The notes under the pieces are model-generated. The model did not search any database. It was not told the origin of the DNA and saw nothing but the letters and a program-made list of their open reading frames with translations. This document shows, piece after piece, positions 7,994 to 17,483 of a stretch of DNA of 64,000 nucleotides; within the stretch, counting starts at the first letter, position 1; every line of letters begins with the position of its first letter. Made by a program: the position numbers and the translations under genes. Source of the stretch: Desulfamplus magnetovallimortis (GTDB lineage: Bacteria > Desulfobacterota > Desulfobacteria > Desulfobacterales > Desulfobacteraceae); NCBI RefSeq assembly GCF_900170035.1, contig NZ_LT828541.1, positions 434,536 through 498,535 of the forward strand. The letters are read 5' to 3'.

Positions 7994-8269
7994 ATGATTA
8001 CTAAAGATTCAATAAAATCTGAAATTGATAAATTGCAGGATCAATATTTGGAAACACTGTTTCGCATCATTAAAGCGTTCGAATATATTCCTGACTCCAG
8101 TCAAAATATAATGAATTCTGAGCAAAAACAAACGCAAGAACAGAAACAAATGCAACAAGAGAAAAATGAATGGCTCGCATTTATTGAAAATACCTACGGA
8201 TGTCTGTCGGATGATCCCATAGAGAGAGGTGATCAAGGCAATTATGAAATTAGAGAAGTTATCCATTGA
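7994..8269 (+). CDS. Putative antitoxin upstream of VapC
   Basis: This 91-residue protein is encoded directly before a PIN-domain toxin and overlaps it at TTGA. It consists of an N-terminal helix pair (SIKSEIDKLQDQYLETLFRI), a Gln/Lys-rich stretch (about residues 42-57) and a C-terminal segment (ENTYGCLSDDPIERGDQGNY) typical of antitoxins that wrap the PIN toxin. It lacks a clear AbrB or RHH DNA-binding domain. Function is inferred from position. Codon use looks like its neighbours. Confidence 0.7.
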   Translation: MITKDSIKSEIDKLQDQYLETLFRIIKAFEYIPDSSQNIMNSEQKQTQEQKQMQQEKNEWLAFIENTYGCLSDDPIERGDQGNYEIREVIH

Positions 8270-8664
8270 AATACCTTCTTGATACCAATACCTGTATCAA
8301 ATACTTGAATGGGACATCGGAATCCGTTCGTAATCAAATAGAGCAAATGCTTCCTGAAAACATCGTTGTTTGTTCTGTTGTGAAAGCAGAGCTGTTTTAT
8401 GGGGCTATGAAAAGTAAATATCCTGAACGAAATATAAGTAAACAGAAAGAGTTTTTAGATCATTTTATTTCATATTCTTTTGATGATAATGCTGCGGAAA
8501 AATATGGCAATATCAGGGCTCAATTGGAAAAAAATGGAACACCTATAGGGCCCAATGATTTAATGATTTCCGCAATCGCCCTTTCACAAAATTTAATATT
8601 GATAACTCACAATGTAAGAGAGTTTGAAAGGGTCGAAGGGTTGGTGTTGGAAGATTGGGAATGA
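8266..8664 (+). CDS. vapC: VapC-family PIN-domain ribonuclease toxin
   Basis: This 132-residue PIN-domain protein has the expected acidic residues: MKYLLDTNTCIKYL (Asp6), VVKAELFYGA (Glu near 43), PIGPNDLMISAIAL (Asp near 98) and LITHNVREFERVEGL near the end. VapC toxins cleave tRNA or other structured RNA. The start is a TTG at 8266 overlapping the antitoxin stop, which implies translational coupling. Unlike everything else in this accessory zone, the pair looks intact. Confidence 0.85.
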   Translation: MKYLLDTNTCIKYLNGTSESVRNQIEQMLPENIVVCSVVKAELFYGAMKSKYPERNISKQKEFLDHFISYSFDDNAAEKYGNIRAQLEKNGTPIGPNDLMISAIALSQNLILITHNVREFERVEGLVLEDWE

Positions 8665-8677
8665 TAGGGCATCGTGA

Positions 8678-9193
8678 ATGACAAAAAACAAAAAACAACC
8701 CCGATTTCAGGAACATTCCTGGCAGATCAGCTATCTTTCATCAACAGCCAGGGTCGATGGGTCACCCACAGATATTCTTGAGGATTTCTACATTCCGGTT
8801 CTCTCCAGAGCCGTGACCTACGACAGGGTTGCCGGATATTTCAGATCCACCTCGCTGGCTGCGGCATCCCAGGGTTTTTCTGCATTTACCCAAAACAGCG
8901 GTAAGGCGCGGCTCATTGTCGGGGCGGACATGTATCCGGAAGATGTGCAGGCTGCCCTCCAAGGAATCTGATGGCATTGGGACAATCCTCTCATATCTAA
9001 CGCCATGCTTCAGGAACTGCTGGATTATGAGACCTGGCCGGCATCTGTCCAAAGGGGCGTGCATCTTCTGGCATGGATGGTGGCCAAGGGCTTTCTGGAT
9101 ATCCGGGTGGCTTTCAGGGTCCATTCCAAAACCGGAGAGGTGCTCTTTGCAAAGACACGGGGCGGTTATAAAAAAGGTCATGAACTTCTCTAG
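8678..9193 (+). pseudogene. PLD-type defence helicase, N-terminal remnant
   Basis: The first 97 codons (SWQISYLSSTARVDG, YIPVLSRAVTYDRVAGYFRS, SGKARLIVGADMYPEDV) match the N-terminal phospholipase D-like region of large SNF2/DEAD helicases of phage-defence loci. A TGA at 8969 interrupts the frame, which then continues unbroken as WHWDNPLISNAMLQELLDYE and AWMVAKGFLDIRVAFRV before degenerating near 9190. The helicase core is entirely missing. With the DUF1156 remnant it marks a decayed restriction-like defence system split by an inserted toxin-antitoxin pair. Confidence 0.65.
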
Positions 9194-9279
9194 CCCCACG
9201 AGGGATTCCAGGCCTCGGAACAGTAAACATAAGGTTGCTTCCCCGGAGATTGTAAAACGGTCAATGAAGCATGCCAAAA

Positions 9280-12200
9280 CTAGCTCCAATTTTCTCGCCA
9301 CTGCTTCAAACGGCAATCCCAAGTGCGGGCGTTTTTTATCGCTGTCTGTTCATTCAATTTCATCCTTGCAGGTTTTTTTTCCTGTTTCACAAGCACTGCT
9401 GTGGATCTTCTGCCGTCAATTTTCAGGATTGATGGCCTGTCAAGCTTCAGATATCGCAAATAACGGGTTTCCGTGTGTGCAGGAAGGCTGTCCAGCCAGT
9501 TCCAGTCAATAAAGTTTTTATCTTTGGCCGGTACTCCAAGGTAATTTATCCCAAGGGATGTTATGTTGTGGAAAAAATGGCTGCCTTGTGACGGGTCAGC
9601 ATTGAGCTTTTCTGATACAGTTTCAATGATTGTACCCACACGGGTTATGTGGCTCCATTTTACAGGTATGCCAAGCCATCGGTCAGTTGTACCCCAGCGC
9701 CCGGGGCCTATCAAAAGATACTTCATGTCAGGAATATTTCGGAAGTTTCTCCTGCATGTTTCCCGTTTTTGCTCTTCCTGTTGAAGTTTTTGTTCCTTTT
9801 CAAACATGCTGTTGAGTTTGTCAATCTCTTCTGCAATCTCAATGGTTTTTGATGTGTCAAAAGCCTCTGGTTTTACGTAGATGATATGGGAAATAACTGA
9901 AATCTGACTGCTTCCCATGGCTTTGTCTGAGTAACAGTATGAGTTCTCAAGGTCATCGGGCTTTATGTCAACATTCATGCTGTGTTGAGCCACCATCATC
10001 GGCCTGATCTGAAGAAGTGAAAATTCCGGTTTTTCATCATCTAAAAGATTAACAGCAAACTCTATTTCCACCGGACATCCCATGCCTGTTTTTCCGATCT
10101 CAAGAAGCTCTGACAATATCTCTCCAAGGGGAAACTCCTTAAATTTTAAAACAGATGCAAATGTAAGAACAGGATACCCTTTTTTGCTGAAAAAATCCCT
10201 TACCCTGTTATCCTCTGCAAAGTAGGTGCTTAAAAGTTTTTTCACAGGCTTGTGATCAATGACATCATCCACATCCAGCTTCTCAAGCTCGAAATCTGTC
10301 TCTTCAATATATTCAAGATCACTTTTTTTCAGCTCCAGTGCATAGAAATAGCGCTGGGCATTTTTCAGAATATTGTCAACTGATGAGAATTGGGGAAGAA
10401 ATTCAGGATATCTCGGCGAAAACCTAAGTGCAACTCCTCCGTCAACCACAATTTTACCAAGTCCAAGGGCAATGTGTGCAACACCTTCATCCGGCTTCAT
10501 GTAGGATACCGGATAGAAATTGTAGGATTGTGCCACACCTGAAATTGCAGGATAAAAGTAATTTCCGTTGACTGTTCCGGAAAGCTGCTGGATTATGACA
10601 GCCATTTTGTCCTCTTCCGGTCTGTAAACGGAATTTTTCGCAAGAAGCCGCGGAGTCTCCTGGTAAATGGATGCATAGACAAGTTTGATGGCACTTAAAA
10701 GCTGTTTCAGACGTACCTCAATATCAGGATGGTTGTTGGCAAGCATATATGTACTGTATGCTCCTGCACTTGGGCGATAGTGAGCATCCTCAAGAATTGC
10801 TGATGAGCGCACAGCAAGGGGGTATTTTACATAATTGAGAAACACCTTAAGATCCCGGGAGAGCCATTCCGGAAAGCGTGACCCTTTGAAATGCTCCTTT
10901 ATGGCCTCGTCACTTCTGATATTTTTCAGAAACTCGCGGGTATTGTTAAGACGCTCAAAATCATCAAATCCTTCTGTGGTAATAACCACAATTTTGGGAA
11001 GGGTTATATTGACATTGGAGAATTTCTCCTGAAAACCTGAATGCTCCCGAAAAAGATTGGAAATAAAAGCAAGCCCCCTTGCCTTTCCTCCAAGGGAGCC
11101 TCTGCCGATCTTCACAAAATCGTTTTCAGCATCAAACTCCTCCTTTACAAAATCAGAGATAAGTCCTTTTTGCCTGATTTTCAGCTTGTTTCTGATAAGC
11201 CGTATGAGATAATCCTTGGCCTCCCTTGTCTCTTTAAAATCATTGATCGTAAGAGAGCGAAGCTTTGCAGCAAGGCGCATTTCAAAACGGGCCATGAACC
11301 AACGGGAAAAATCATTTCTTGCAGCATGGTAGGTAATAGATTCATCAGGAACAGAGTGGAGTATGGTGCTCATGCTTCTGAGATTTGATGCCCGTGCAAC
11401 AACACTACCGTCTTTGAGCCTGAACATGAAATCCCCGAATCCAAGGTATTGAACCAGAAAATAACGTATATCAGCGTGAAGGGCAGGGGAGTTTTTATCA
11501 AGAAAAAAGGCGGGGATATTTTCTGCCTGTTCCCTGTTTTCCGTTTCGGAAGAGAGCATAAGAAGGGGAAGGTCAGGAATCTGGGACTTGATTCTGCGCA
11601 ATAGCTTCAAACCTGCGTGGGCATCTTCCCTGCCATCTTTGGGATAGCGGACATCAGAGATAACGCATAAAAGGTAGCGGGAGTATTTCTGGTAGAGTCG
11701 CCAGGCATCTTCATAGTTTTCCGCCAGAAGAATTTTGGGTCTTGCCCGCATTCTCAGGATTCTGTCTTTTTCGTTAAGGGAATCGTCCATAACAGCCTGG
11801 GTCTGCATGACGATCTCCTTATATATATATGGAAGCAGGGATGAGATATAAAGGGGGGAATCTTCCACAAAGATAACCACCCTTACATTGGCAAGCTCTG
11901 TATCATGATCAACATTCATGAAATCTTCTCTGTTTTTTACAAGAGCCATGAGAAGGTCAGTATTGCCGCTCCAGATGAATGTTCTATCAATAATGCTCCT
12001 GTCATAGCATTTGTCGTTTTCCATCAGTTTGCCGGCATCATAGGCAAAGTAATAGACAGGAAGCTCCTTGTAGAATGTTTTTATTTTTTCACAAAGCTCA
12101 TATGATTCAATATCGCTTATGTGAGGCATTACAATTACAATATCGTAGATTCTGTTTTCAAGTTCTGCAAATGCCTCCTTTCCGCTTGAAACCCATGTAA

Positions 12201-12408
12201 GTCTTGGTGGGCGGCTTAGATTCAATCCCCTGTACTCATGGATAATTCGCTCGGAGAGACGGCCGTCCTCCTGCATTATAAAGGCATCATAGGGGCTTGA
12301 TACCAGCAGGATCTCATCCACTCTCAGTGTCATCAATTCATGGAATGACTTAAAGTAGAGCAGCTCCTTGTCTGTTTGTTCCATCGTTTTATCTTCGCTA
12401 TCTTTCAA
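9280..12408 (-). CDS. Receiver-like and PEP/pyruvate-binding (PPDK N-terminal) protein
   Basis: This 1042-residue cytoplasmic protein has two receiver-like modules (about residues 15-150 and 160-325; CVISDVRYPKDG supplies an Asp in the second). A linker (FMFRLKDGSVVARASNLRSM) follows, then a PEP synthase/PPDK-type nucleotide-binding domain (about 435-900). Signatures of that domain are IGRGSLGGKARGLAFISNLF, YPLAVRSSAILEDAHYRPSA and FSLLQIRPM. The swivelling phospho-His and PEP-binding domains of PpsA are absent, so it is not a PEP synthase. Family members are annotated only as PEP/pyruvate-binding proteins. The last few residues run into decayed helicase DNA, so the original C-terminus may be altered. 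The hybrid kinase is divergently encoded upstream. Confidence 0.8.
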   Translation of the reverse strand: MKDSEDKTMEQTDKELLYFKSFHELMTLRVDEILLVSSPYDAFIMQEDGRLSERIIHEYRGLNLSRPPRLTWVSSGKEAFAELENRIYDIVIVMPHISDIESYELCEKIKTFYKELPVYYFAYDAGKLMENDKCYDRSIIDRTFIWSGNTDLLMALVKNREDFMNVDHDTELANVRVVIFVEDSPLYISSLLPYIYKEIVMQTQAVMDDSLNEKDRILRMRARPKILLAENYEDAWRLYQKYSRYLLCVISDVRYPKDGREDAHAGLKLLRRIKSQIPDLPLLMLSSETENREQAENIPAFFLDKNSPALHADIRYFLVQYLGFGDFMFRLKDGSVVARASNLRSMSTILHSVPDESITYHAARNDFSRWFMARFEMRLAAKLRSLTINDFKETREAKDYLIRLIRNKLKIRQKGLISDFVKEEFDAENDFVKIGRGSLGGKARGLAFISNLFREHSGFQEKFSNVNITLPKIVVITTEGFDDFERLNNTREFLKNIRSDEAIKEHFKGSRFPEWLSRDLKVFLNYVKYPLAVRSSAILEDAHYRPSAGAYSTYMLANNHPDIEVRLKQLLSAIKLVYASIYQETPRLLAKNSVYRPEEDKMAVIIQQLSGTVNGNYFYPAISGVAQSYNFYPVSYMKPDEGVAHIALGLGKIVVDGGVALRFSPRYPEFLPQFSSVDNILKNAQRYFYALELKKSDLEYIEETDFELEKLDVDDVIDHKPVKKLLSTYFAEDNRVRDFFSKKGYPVLTFASVLKFKEFPLGEILSELLEIGKTGMGCPVEIEFAVNLLDDEKPEFSLLQIRPMMVAQHSMNVDIKPDDLENSYCYSDKAMGSSQISVISHIIYVKPEAFDTSKTIEIAEEIDKLNSMFEKEQKLQQEEQKRETCRRNFRNIPDMKYLLIGPGRWGTTDRWLGIPVKWSHITRVGTIIETVSEKLNADPSQGSHFFHNITSLGINYLGVPAKDKNFIDWNWLDSLPAHTETRYLRYLKLDRPSILKIDGRRSTAVLVKQEKKPARMKLNEQTAIKNARTWDCRLKQWRENWS

Positions 12409-12478
12409 AATTCACTCTCCCCTGGAAATTATGTTGTTTGAAAAGATTGTTTGGTATTTTGAAAAGATTCTTTGGTAT

Positions 12479-12622
12479 TTACTCAAAATCGACATCTTAT
12501 TGCTTTTTCAGAAGTTATTGCAGTTGTCTGAACCAAGATAACCAGGATGGATAGGATGCTCAGGATAGATAATCCTGCCTTATCCTGTTAATCCAGGGAT
12601 GGCCGCCTTTGAGTTAGGCCAT
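12479..12622. repeat. R1 palindromic repeat
   Basis: This R1 copy starts TTACTCAAAATCGACATC and ends near GCCTTTGAGTTAGG. Its inner part contains the GATAACCAGGAT/ATCCTG arms and a short TAGATAATCCTGCC insert shared with the copies near 37.95 and 56.05 kb. The flanking 12436-12480 holds a 21-nt direct duplication (TTGAAAAGATTGTTTGGTAT, twice). Confidence 0.75.
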
Positions 12623-12714
12623 GAAATTTTAAAGTAGCACAGCTTTGTTCCATCTTCAAGAAATTAGGTAGAAGGCAGACTGTTGTCAGTTAATGTTAAT
12701 TTAAATGAAATTTA

Positions 12715-12966
12715 ATGAACCTGTAAAATGTCCGATTTCGAGATTTTTTCAGTCATAACTCTCTGAAATTATTAATAGTGATCTCTCTTAAATTATTAAT
12801 GTTGATTTTGGAACTTCCGAATTTTAACGAGGCCATCAAGTTTTGGAGATGCAATCTTTATTTTACGGAAATACAATGATATAATGTACATGGCGGATGT
12901 CCGCCACAATCTAAGGGATGAAAATCATTTTAAAAACAGGCTGTTACGGAGGCTTTCATATAAAAA
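12715..12966. repeat. R5 and R2 repeat elements upstream of the hybrid kinase
   Basis: Positions 12715-12840 hold a degenerate copy of a hairpin repeat ending in ACGAGGCCATCAA; a clearer copy is at 56246-56340. Positions 12885-12966 hold a reverse-oriented R2 unit with a perfect TGGCGGA/TCCGCCA hairpin and a GTTACGGAGGCTTTCAT arm. The full interval 12409-13035 contains no gene. Confidence 0.65.
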
Positions 12967-13035
12967 TGTAAAGCAGTTTGATGGTATTTGGATGTGGTAT
13001 ATTTGTTGTTAAAAATTTCAAATTGGGAATGCTTC

Positions 13036-15222
13036 ATGATGAATCAAAATTCAGAAATTGAACGATTGAAAGCTGAGCTTGCAGAAGCGCGATCAGAAAA
13101 CAACTCTCTGAAAGAGAAATTTAGTACCCATGCAAGGGATGCTGAACGGGCAATACAGGCTAAAAGTGAATTTCTTGCCAACATGAGCCACGAGATCCGT
13201 ACCCCCATGAATGGAATCATAGGGATGATGCATATTCTTATGGATACTCCACTTTCGGATGAGCAGAAAAAATATGCAGGTCTTGTCTTTTCAAGTGCCA
13301 ATGCACTTCTTTCACTTATAAATGATATCCTAGATTTTTCAAAAATTGAGGCTGGAAAGCTGGAGTTTGATAACAGAATCTTTGATCTTCAGGTAACAAT
13401 GGATGACATAAATGCAATACCTGCAATACAGGCAAAAGAAAAAGGTATTGATTTTTCAAGCACCATTGACACTGACGTTCCTCTGCTGCTGAAAGGAGAT
13501 CCTGCAAGAATACGTCAGATTCTCAATAACCTTACAGGAAACGCCATCAAATTTACGGAGGCAGGGGGTGTCACAATAAACGTATCCCTTGAAAAGGAGA
13601 CAGATAACCTTGTCACCCTGAAATTTACCATTGATGATACAGGAATAGGAATTCCCGAAGATAAAATTGACTCTCTGTTTGAAGCATTCAAACAGGCAGA
13701 TGCATCAACAACCCGCCAGTTTGGCGGCACCGGTCTTGGCCTTTCCATCTCCAAAATGCTTGTGGAGATGATGAATGGTAAAATTGGTGTTGAAAGTGAT
13801 GAACTTCTTGGCAGTACATTCTGGTTTACAATTGAACTTGAAAAGCAGAATCCCGACGATATACCTGACATGAATATGGTATTCAGCAAGAGCATAATAA
13901 ACAAGCGCGTACTTCTCGTTGGAGATGACCTTGGAGCATGCAGCACACTGAAGGAAAACCTTGTATCTCTTCAGCTTGACACAGAAGAGACAAATTCAGT
14001 AGAAAATGCCATTAATTGCCTGAAGAGAGCTGCTGAAGAAAAAATACCTTTTCAGGCTGTTCTTGTTGACATCCAGAGCGGCAGCATCAACCCTGCCACC
14101 CTGAGCAAGAAAATTAATCTTGACCCTCTCCTTAAAAATACCAAACTTGTACTTATAACAGGCACAGGGAAAAAAGGAGATGCCAGACGATTTGAGGCCC
14201 TTGGATTTTCAGCTTACATGAGCAAGCCTGTTGACAGGGAGCTTCTTAATGACTGTCTCAGGGCAATTCTGCACATCTCTGTATCAGATGATATTTGCAA
14301 AGGTGGCATTATTACAAGGCACTCCATTGCTGAAAACAAAAAACATCTTAAAAAGATTCTTGTTGTGGAAGATAATGAGACCAACATGATTGTTGCAAAA
14401 ACATTAATTTCCAAACTGGGATATCATGCTGATGGTGCCCGCAACGGTAAAGAAGCTGTGGACAAAATTGAATCAACCCATTATGATATAGTTTTTATGG
14501 ATTGTCAGATGCCTGTCATGGATGGGTTTGAGGCAACACGGATAATCCGGAAATACGAATCTTCTGAATCTTTAAAAACAAAAGATAATAATACAGAACG
14601 GCAAGTCAGATCAGTAAAACATACCCCTGTCATTGCAATGACCGCAAATGCCATGAAAGGAGACAGGGAAAAGTGCCTTGCCGCAGGAATGGATGACTTT
14701 ATTTCAAAACCCGTTGACCCTGAAAAACTTGCAAGAATGGTAAGGTTTTACCTCTCAACTGCCAACTTCAAAAATTCAGGTACCAGGATTGAAACGTCAG
14801 AGCAACATTTAGAAAAGACAGAAGATAAAAATGAAAATATAACCATCAGGAGCGATGGTGTTAATAGTGACAGGTCATTTGATAATAGTGACAGGCCATT
14901 TGACAGAGCCGCTATGGTGGAACGTTTTGGTGGTGATGAAGAGGTTGTTGACATAATTGTAGATTCATTTATTGAAGAAGCAGGCGGACTTATAAAGCAG
15001 CTTGAAACCGCTGTGGAAAACAGGGAGATGGAATCAATCAGAGCCGCATGTCATGCCTTGAAAGGTTCTGCATCAAATGTTCATGCCTTGCCACTGAGTA
15101 CAAGCGCCCAGCTTCTTGAAGCTGTTGCCAAAAAGGGAAAAACGGATATTGACCTTGACTCCATGCTGGAGAGTATCAGGTCAGATTTTAACCGATTTTC
15201 AAGCGAGATTGCCAATGATTGA
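13036..15222 (+). CDS. Hybrid sensor histidine kinase with two receivers and HPt
   Basis: This is a soluble phosphorelay kinase of about 728 residues from the ATG at 13036. That start follows GGGA and is preferred over the upstream TTG. A short coiled coil ([20 protein letters not shown]) leads into HisKA ([18 protein letters not shown], phospho-His) and HATPase_c ([39 protein letters not shown]). Receiver 1 follows (LVDIQSG; weakly conserved), then receiver 2 ([21 protein letters not shown]) and a C-terminal HPt ([13 protein letters not shown]). There is no membrane or PAS sensor domain, so input must come through a partner. The stop overlaps the start of the next response regulator by 8 nt, indicating one transcriptional and functional unit. 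Confidence 0.93.
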   Translation: MMNQNSEIERLKAELAEARSENNSLKEKFSTHARDAERAIQAKSEFLANMSHEIRTPMNGIIGMMHILMDTPLSDEQKKYAGLVFSSANALLSLINDILDFSKIEAGKLEFDNRIFDLQVTMDDINAIPAIQAKEKGIDFSSTIDTDVPLLLKGDPARIRQILNNLTGNAIKFTEAGGVTINVSLEKETDNLVTLKFTIDDTGIGIPEDKIDSLFEAFKQADASTTRQFGGTGLGLSISKMLVEMMNGKIGVESDELLGSTFWFTIELEKQNPDDIPDMNMVFSKSIINKRVLLVGDDLGACSTLKENLVSLQLDTEETNSVENAINCLKRAAEEKIPFQAVLVDIQSGSINPATLSKKINLDPLLKNTKLVLITGTGKKGDARRFEALGFSAYMSKPVDRELLNDCLRAILHISVSDDICKGGIITRHSIAENKKHLKKILVVEDNETNMIVAKTLISKLGYHADGARNGKEAVDKIESTHYDIVFMDCQMPVMDGFEATRIIRKYESSESLKTKDNNTERQVRSVKHTPVIAMTANAMKGDREKCLAAGMDDFISKPVDPEKLARMVRFYLSTANFKNSGTRIETSEQHLEKTEDKNENITIRSDGVNSDRSFDNSDRPFDRAAMVERFGGDEEVVDIIVDSFIEEAGGLIKQLETAVENREMESIRAACHALKGSASNVHALPLSTSAQLLEAVAKKGKTDIDLDSMLESIRSDFNRFSSEIAND

Positions 15223-16390
15223 TATTGAAACAATGTCTGTTCTGATTGTTGATGACATGAGAAGCATGCGCCTTTCCATCAGGAATATGTTTAAACAACT
15301 GCGCCTCGGCAGCACAATACGTCATGCTGAAAACGGCCGTGAAGCCCTTAAAATGCTTAATGAAGGTCTCTTTGATCTTGCCGTGATCGACTGGAACATG
15401 CCGGTGATGAATGGAGTTGAACTTCTTGGAAAGATTCGGAATTCAAAGACATTGAGAGATATGCCGGTAATCATGGTAACAGCAGAGGCAGACAGAGATA
15501 CTGTTATCAATGTTGCAGAAACTGAAATTGACGCATATCTCTTAAAGCCTTTAACAATGAAGGCTCTTGAAGAAAAAGTAAAAAATGTTATTGAGTCTGC
15601 AAATAATCCTGACAAGGCAACAATTCACCTTCAGAAGGCAAGGGAGCTTGAAGAGGCAGGAGACATTGATGGTGCCATCAATGAGATGCGTATCTCTCTA
15701 AAGGAGAAGCCAAATGCATCAAGAATTCTTAGAAATATCGGGCTTCTTTATAAAAAAAACAATAATGAAAAGATGACTGAAAAGTGCCTTGTAAAAGCGG
15801 TCAGCGTTAACAGACAGGATGATGTTTCACGTTTCCTTCTTGTGGATTTCTATCTGGAAAAAAATGATCTTCCCAATGCCCTTAACTATTATGAAAAAGG
15901 CAGGCTTACAGGACAACAGGCTGTTGAAAAGGGTATGTTGCTTGCTGAAAAGCTCATTGAACAGGGCATGTCATCCAGTGCTGTCTCTATCTTTACCCAG
16001 ATTCTTAGCAAGTCAAGGGAAAATTTATCCATGAGAGAAACCATAGTCAATGTATGCGTCCAGAACGGTGAATACAACTATGCAAAATCCCTGCTTAAGA
16101 AAATTGTTGAGGAACAGCCGGAAAGATATGACCTGGAACTTAAACTTGCAAAGCTCTATGCAGGAACCAATGAGACAGACCAAGCTTTGATATGTTTTGA
16201 GCAGCTTGATAACAGCTCAGGTCTTGATAAAATATTGACTCCTGAACAGATAATATCCATAAAAATATGGCTTGCAAAATTTTACATGCAAAATAAAAAA
16301 CCCTTTATTGCCGATAATCACATAAATCAGATACTGAAGATTGACCCTTCAAATGAAACTGCCCTGAAACTAAGACAGATAAACTCATGA
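15215..16390 (+). CDS. Response regulator with TPR repeats
   Basis: This 391-residue protein starts at the ATG at 15215, which overlaps the kinase stop. The N-terminal receiver ([20 protein letters not shown]; phospho-acceptor in [27 protein letters not shown]) is CheY-like. The rest (about residues 130-391) is built of tetratricopeptide-like helices, for example [20 protein letters not shown] and [20 protein letters not shown]. There is no DNA-binding output domain, so it likely signals by protein-protein contact, with the upstream hybrid kinase as the obvious phosphodonor. Confidence 0.88.
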   Translation: MIDIETMSVLIVDDMRSMRLSIRNMFKQLRLGSTIRHAENGREALKMLNEGLFDLAVIDWNMPVMNGVELLGKIRNSKTLRDMPVIMVTAEADRDTVINVAETEIDAYLLKPLTMKALEEKVKNVIESANNPDKATIHLQKARELEEAGDIDGAINEMRISLKEKPNASRILRNIGLLYKKNNNEKMTEKCLVKAVSVNRQDDVSRFLLVDFYLEKNDLPNALNYYEKGRLTGQQAVEKGMLLAEKLIEQGMSSSAVSIFTQILSKSRENLSMRETIVNVCVQNGEYNYAKSLLKKIVEEQPERYDLELKLAKLYAGTNETDQALICFEQLDNSSGLDKILTPEQIISIKIWLAKFYMQNKKPFIADNHINQILKIDPSNETALKLRQINS

Positions 16391-16431
16391 TTCATACATT
16401 CTATTTTAGACTGCTACTGTAATTTTATCTA

Positions 16432-16629
16432 TAGCTTTCCAGAAAAGTATTTTGTTTTTTGTCAAAAAAAATAGGTGGTGTCCCAAATATGTTGATGAGC
16501 TCTTCACAAACCTTGATTCAGCAGGGCTTTCACAAAAAGATATCAACACTTTTATGACACTACCAAAAAATAATCTTGATAACAGATAGTTAGACTTTTC
16601 CATTATCAATTTAATTATCTGGAATGCTA
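16432..16629. mobile_element. MITE M2 interrupted by MITE M1
   Basis: The outer element starts TAGCTTTCCAGAAAAGTATT and ends ATTATCTGGAATGCTA, with TA on both flanks. This matches the M2 copies at 5928 and 40246. After subtracting the nested 91-bp M1 and its 8-bp duplication it is 99 bp, agreeing with the intact copy. The 334-bp gap between the response regulator and parA is otherwise empty. Confidence 0.75.
16474..16564. mobile_element. MITE M1, 91 bp, 8-bp target duplication
   Basis: The ends are GGTGGTGTC and GACACTACC, extending to imperfect inverted repeats of about 26 bp (GGTGGTGTCCCAAATATGTT against GGTAGTGTCATAAAAGTGTT). The flanks carry AAAAAATA on both sides, an 8-bp target duplication. 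The element is identical base for base to the copy at 55429-55519, so both are recent. It lies inside an M2 element. Confidence 0.85.
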
Positions 16630-16724
16630 TATATATCAAAAATCCTTTTGAAATCAATTGTTCCATTTCCTGCAATGGAAATGAATTTGCTCTCATTAAA
16701 ATATTGTGGTATTAATTCAAAATT

Positions 16725-17483
16725 ATGACAAAAATAGTAAGCATATCAAACCAGAAAGGCGGTGTAGGCAAAACAACCACAGCCGTCAATCTATCTGCCG
16801 CCCTTGCCGACGGTGGAAAAAAAACACTTCTTGTTGACTGTGATCCCCAGGCTAATGCAACAACAGCAACCGGGATTGACAAACCTTCCCTTAAATACTC
16901 ACTCTATCATGGCCTGATAGGTGAAGCCCCTCTTGAAGAGATTATATGTGACACTGACACAAAAAACCTAAAAATCGTTCCATCCCATGTTGAACTGATC
17001 GGCTTTGAGGTTGAGATGATGTCCAGCAGAGGACGGGAAGAGATCCTGAAGCGCCTTCTTCAGACCTCCGGAGATGAGTTTGATTATATCATTATTGACT
17101 GTCCCCCGTCTTTGAGCCTTCTTACGCTTAATGCTTTGACAGCAGCGGATTCTGTTCTGATTCCTCTTCAAACAGAATTTTTTGCACTGGAGGGGCTGGG
17201 GCAGCTTCTTGAAACTATTAAGCGTATCAAACAGTCATTTAATCCGGGCCTTAAGATTGAAGGGATTTTAATGACAATGTTTGACAAAAGAACCAACCTT
17301 GCAAGACAGGTGGTACAGGATGCCGAAACCTACTTCAGGGATATGCTGTTTAAAGCAAAAATCCCAAGAAACATAAAACTTGGAGAAGCCCCGAGTTTTG
17401 GAATGCCTGTAATTGCATATGACAGATCATCTGCCGGATCCCAGAGCTACCTTTCCCTTGCACAGGAGATGATCAAAAAATGA
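16725..17483 (+). CDS. parA: ParA chromosome-partitioning ATPase
   Basis: This 252-residue Walker-type ATPase of the ParA/Soj family moves ParB-bound origin regions over the nucleoid. The deviant Walker A motif SNQKGGVGKTTTAVNLSAAL is at residues 7-26, FDYIIIDCPPSLSLLTLNAL holds Walker B near 119, and LVDCDPQANATTA follows strand 2. The length suits a chromosomal Soj without an N-terminal HTH. It overlaps parB by 4 nt. No parS site was searched for systematically. Confidence 0.95.
   Translation: MTKIVSISNQKGGVGKTTTAVNLSAALADGGKKTLLVDCDPQANATTATGIDKPSLKYSLYHGLIGEAPLEEIICDTDTKNLKIVPSHVELIGFEVEMMSSRGREEILKRLLQTSGDEFDYIIIDCPPSLSLLTLNALTAADSVLIPLQTEFFALEGLGQLLETIKRIKQSFNPGLKIEGILMTMFDKRTNLARQVVQDAETYFRDMLFKAKIPRNIKLGEAPSFGMPVIAYDRSSAGSQSYLSLAQEMIKK

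Noticed and set aside
8762-9322. 186-codon minus-strand frame over the helicase remnant
   Set aside because: Antisense to a recognisable PLD-helicase reading, with no known motif; a shadow frame.
9280-12408. Annotation as phosphoenolpyruvate synthase
   Set aside because: Only the nucleotide-binding domain is present; the phospho-His and PEP-binding domains are missing.
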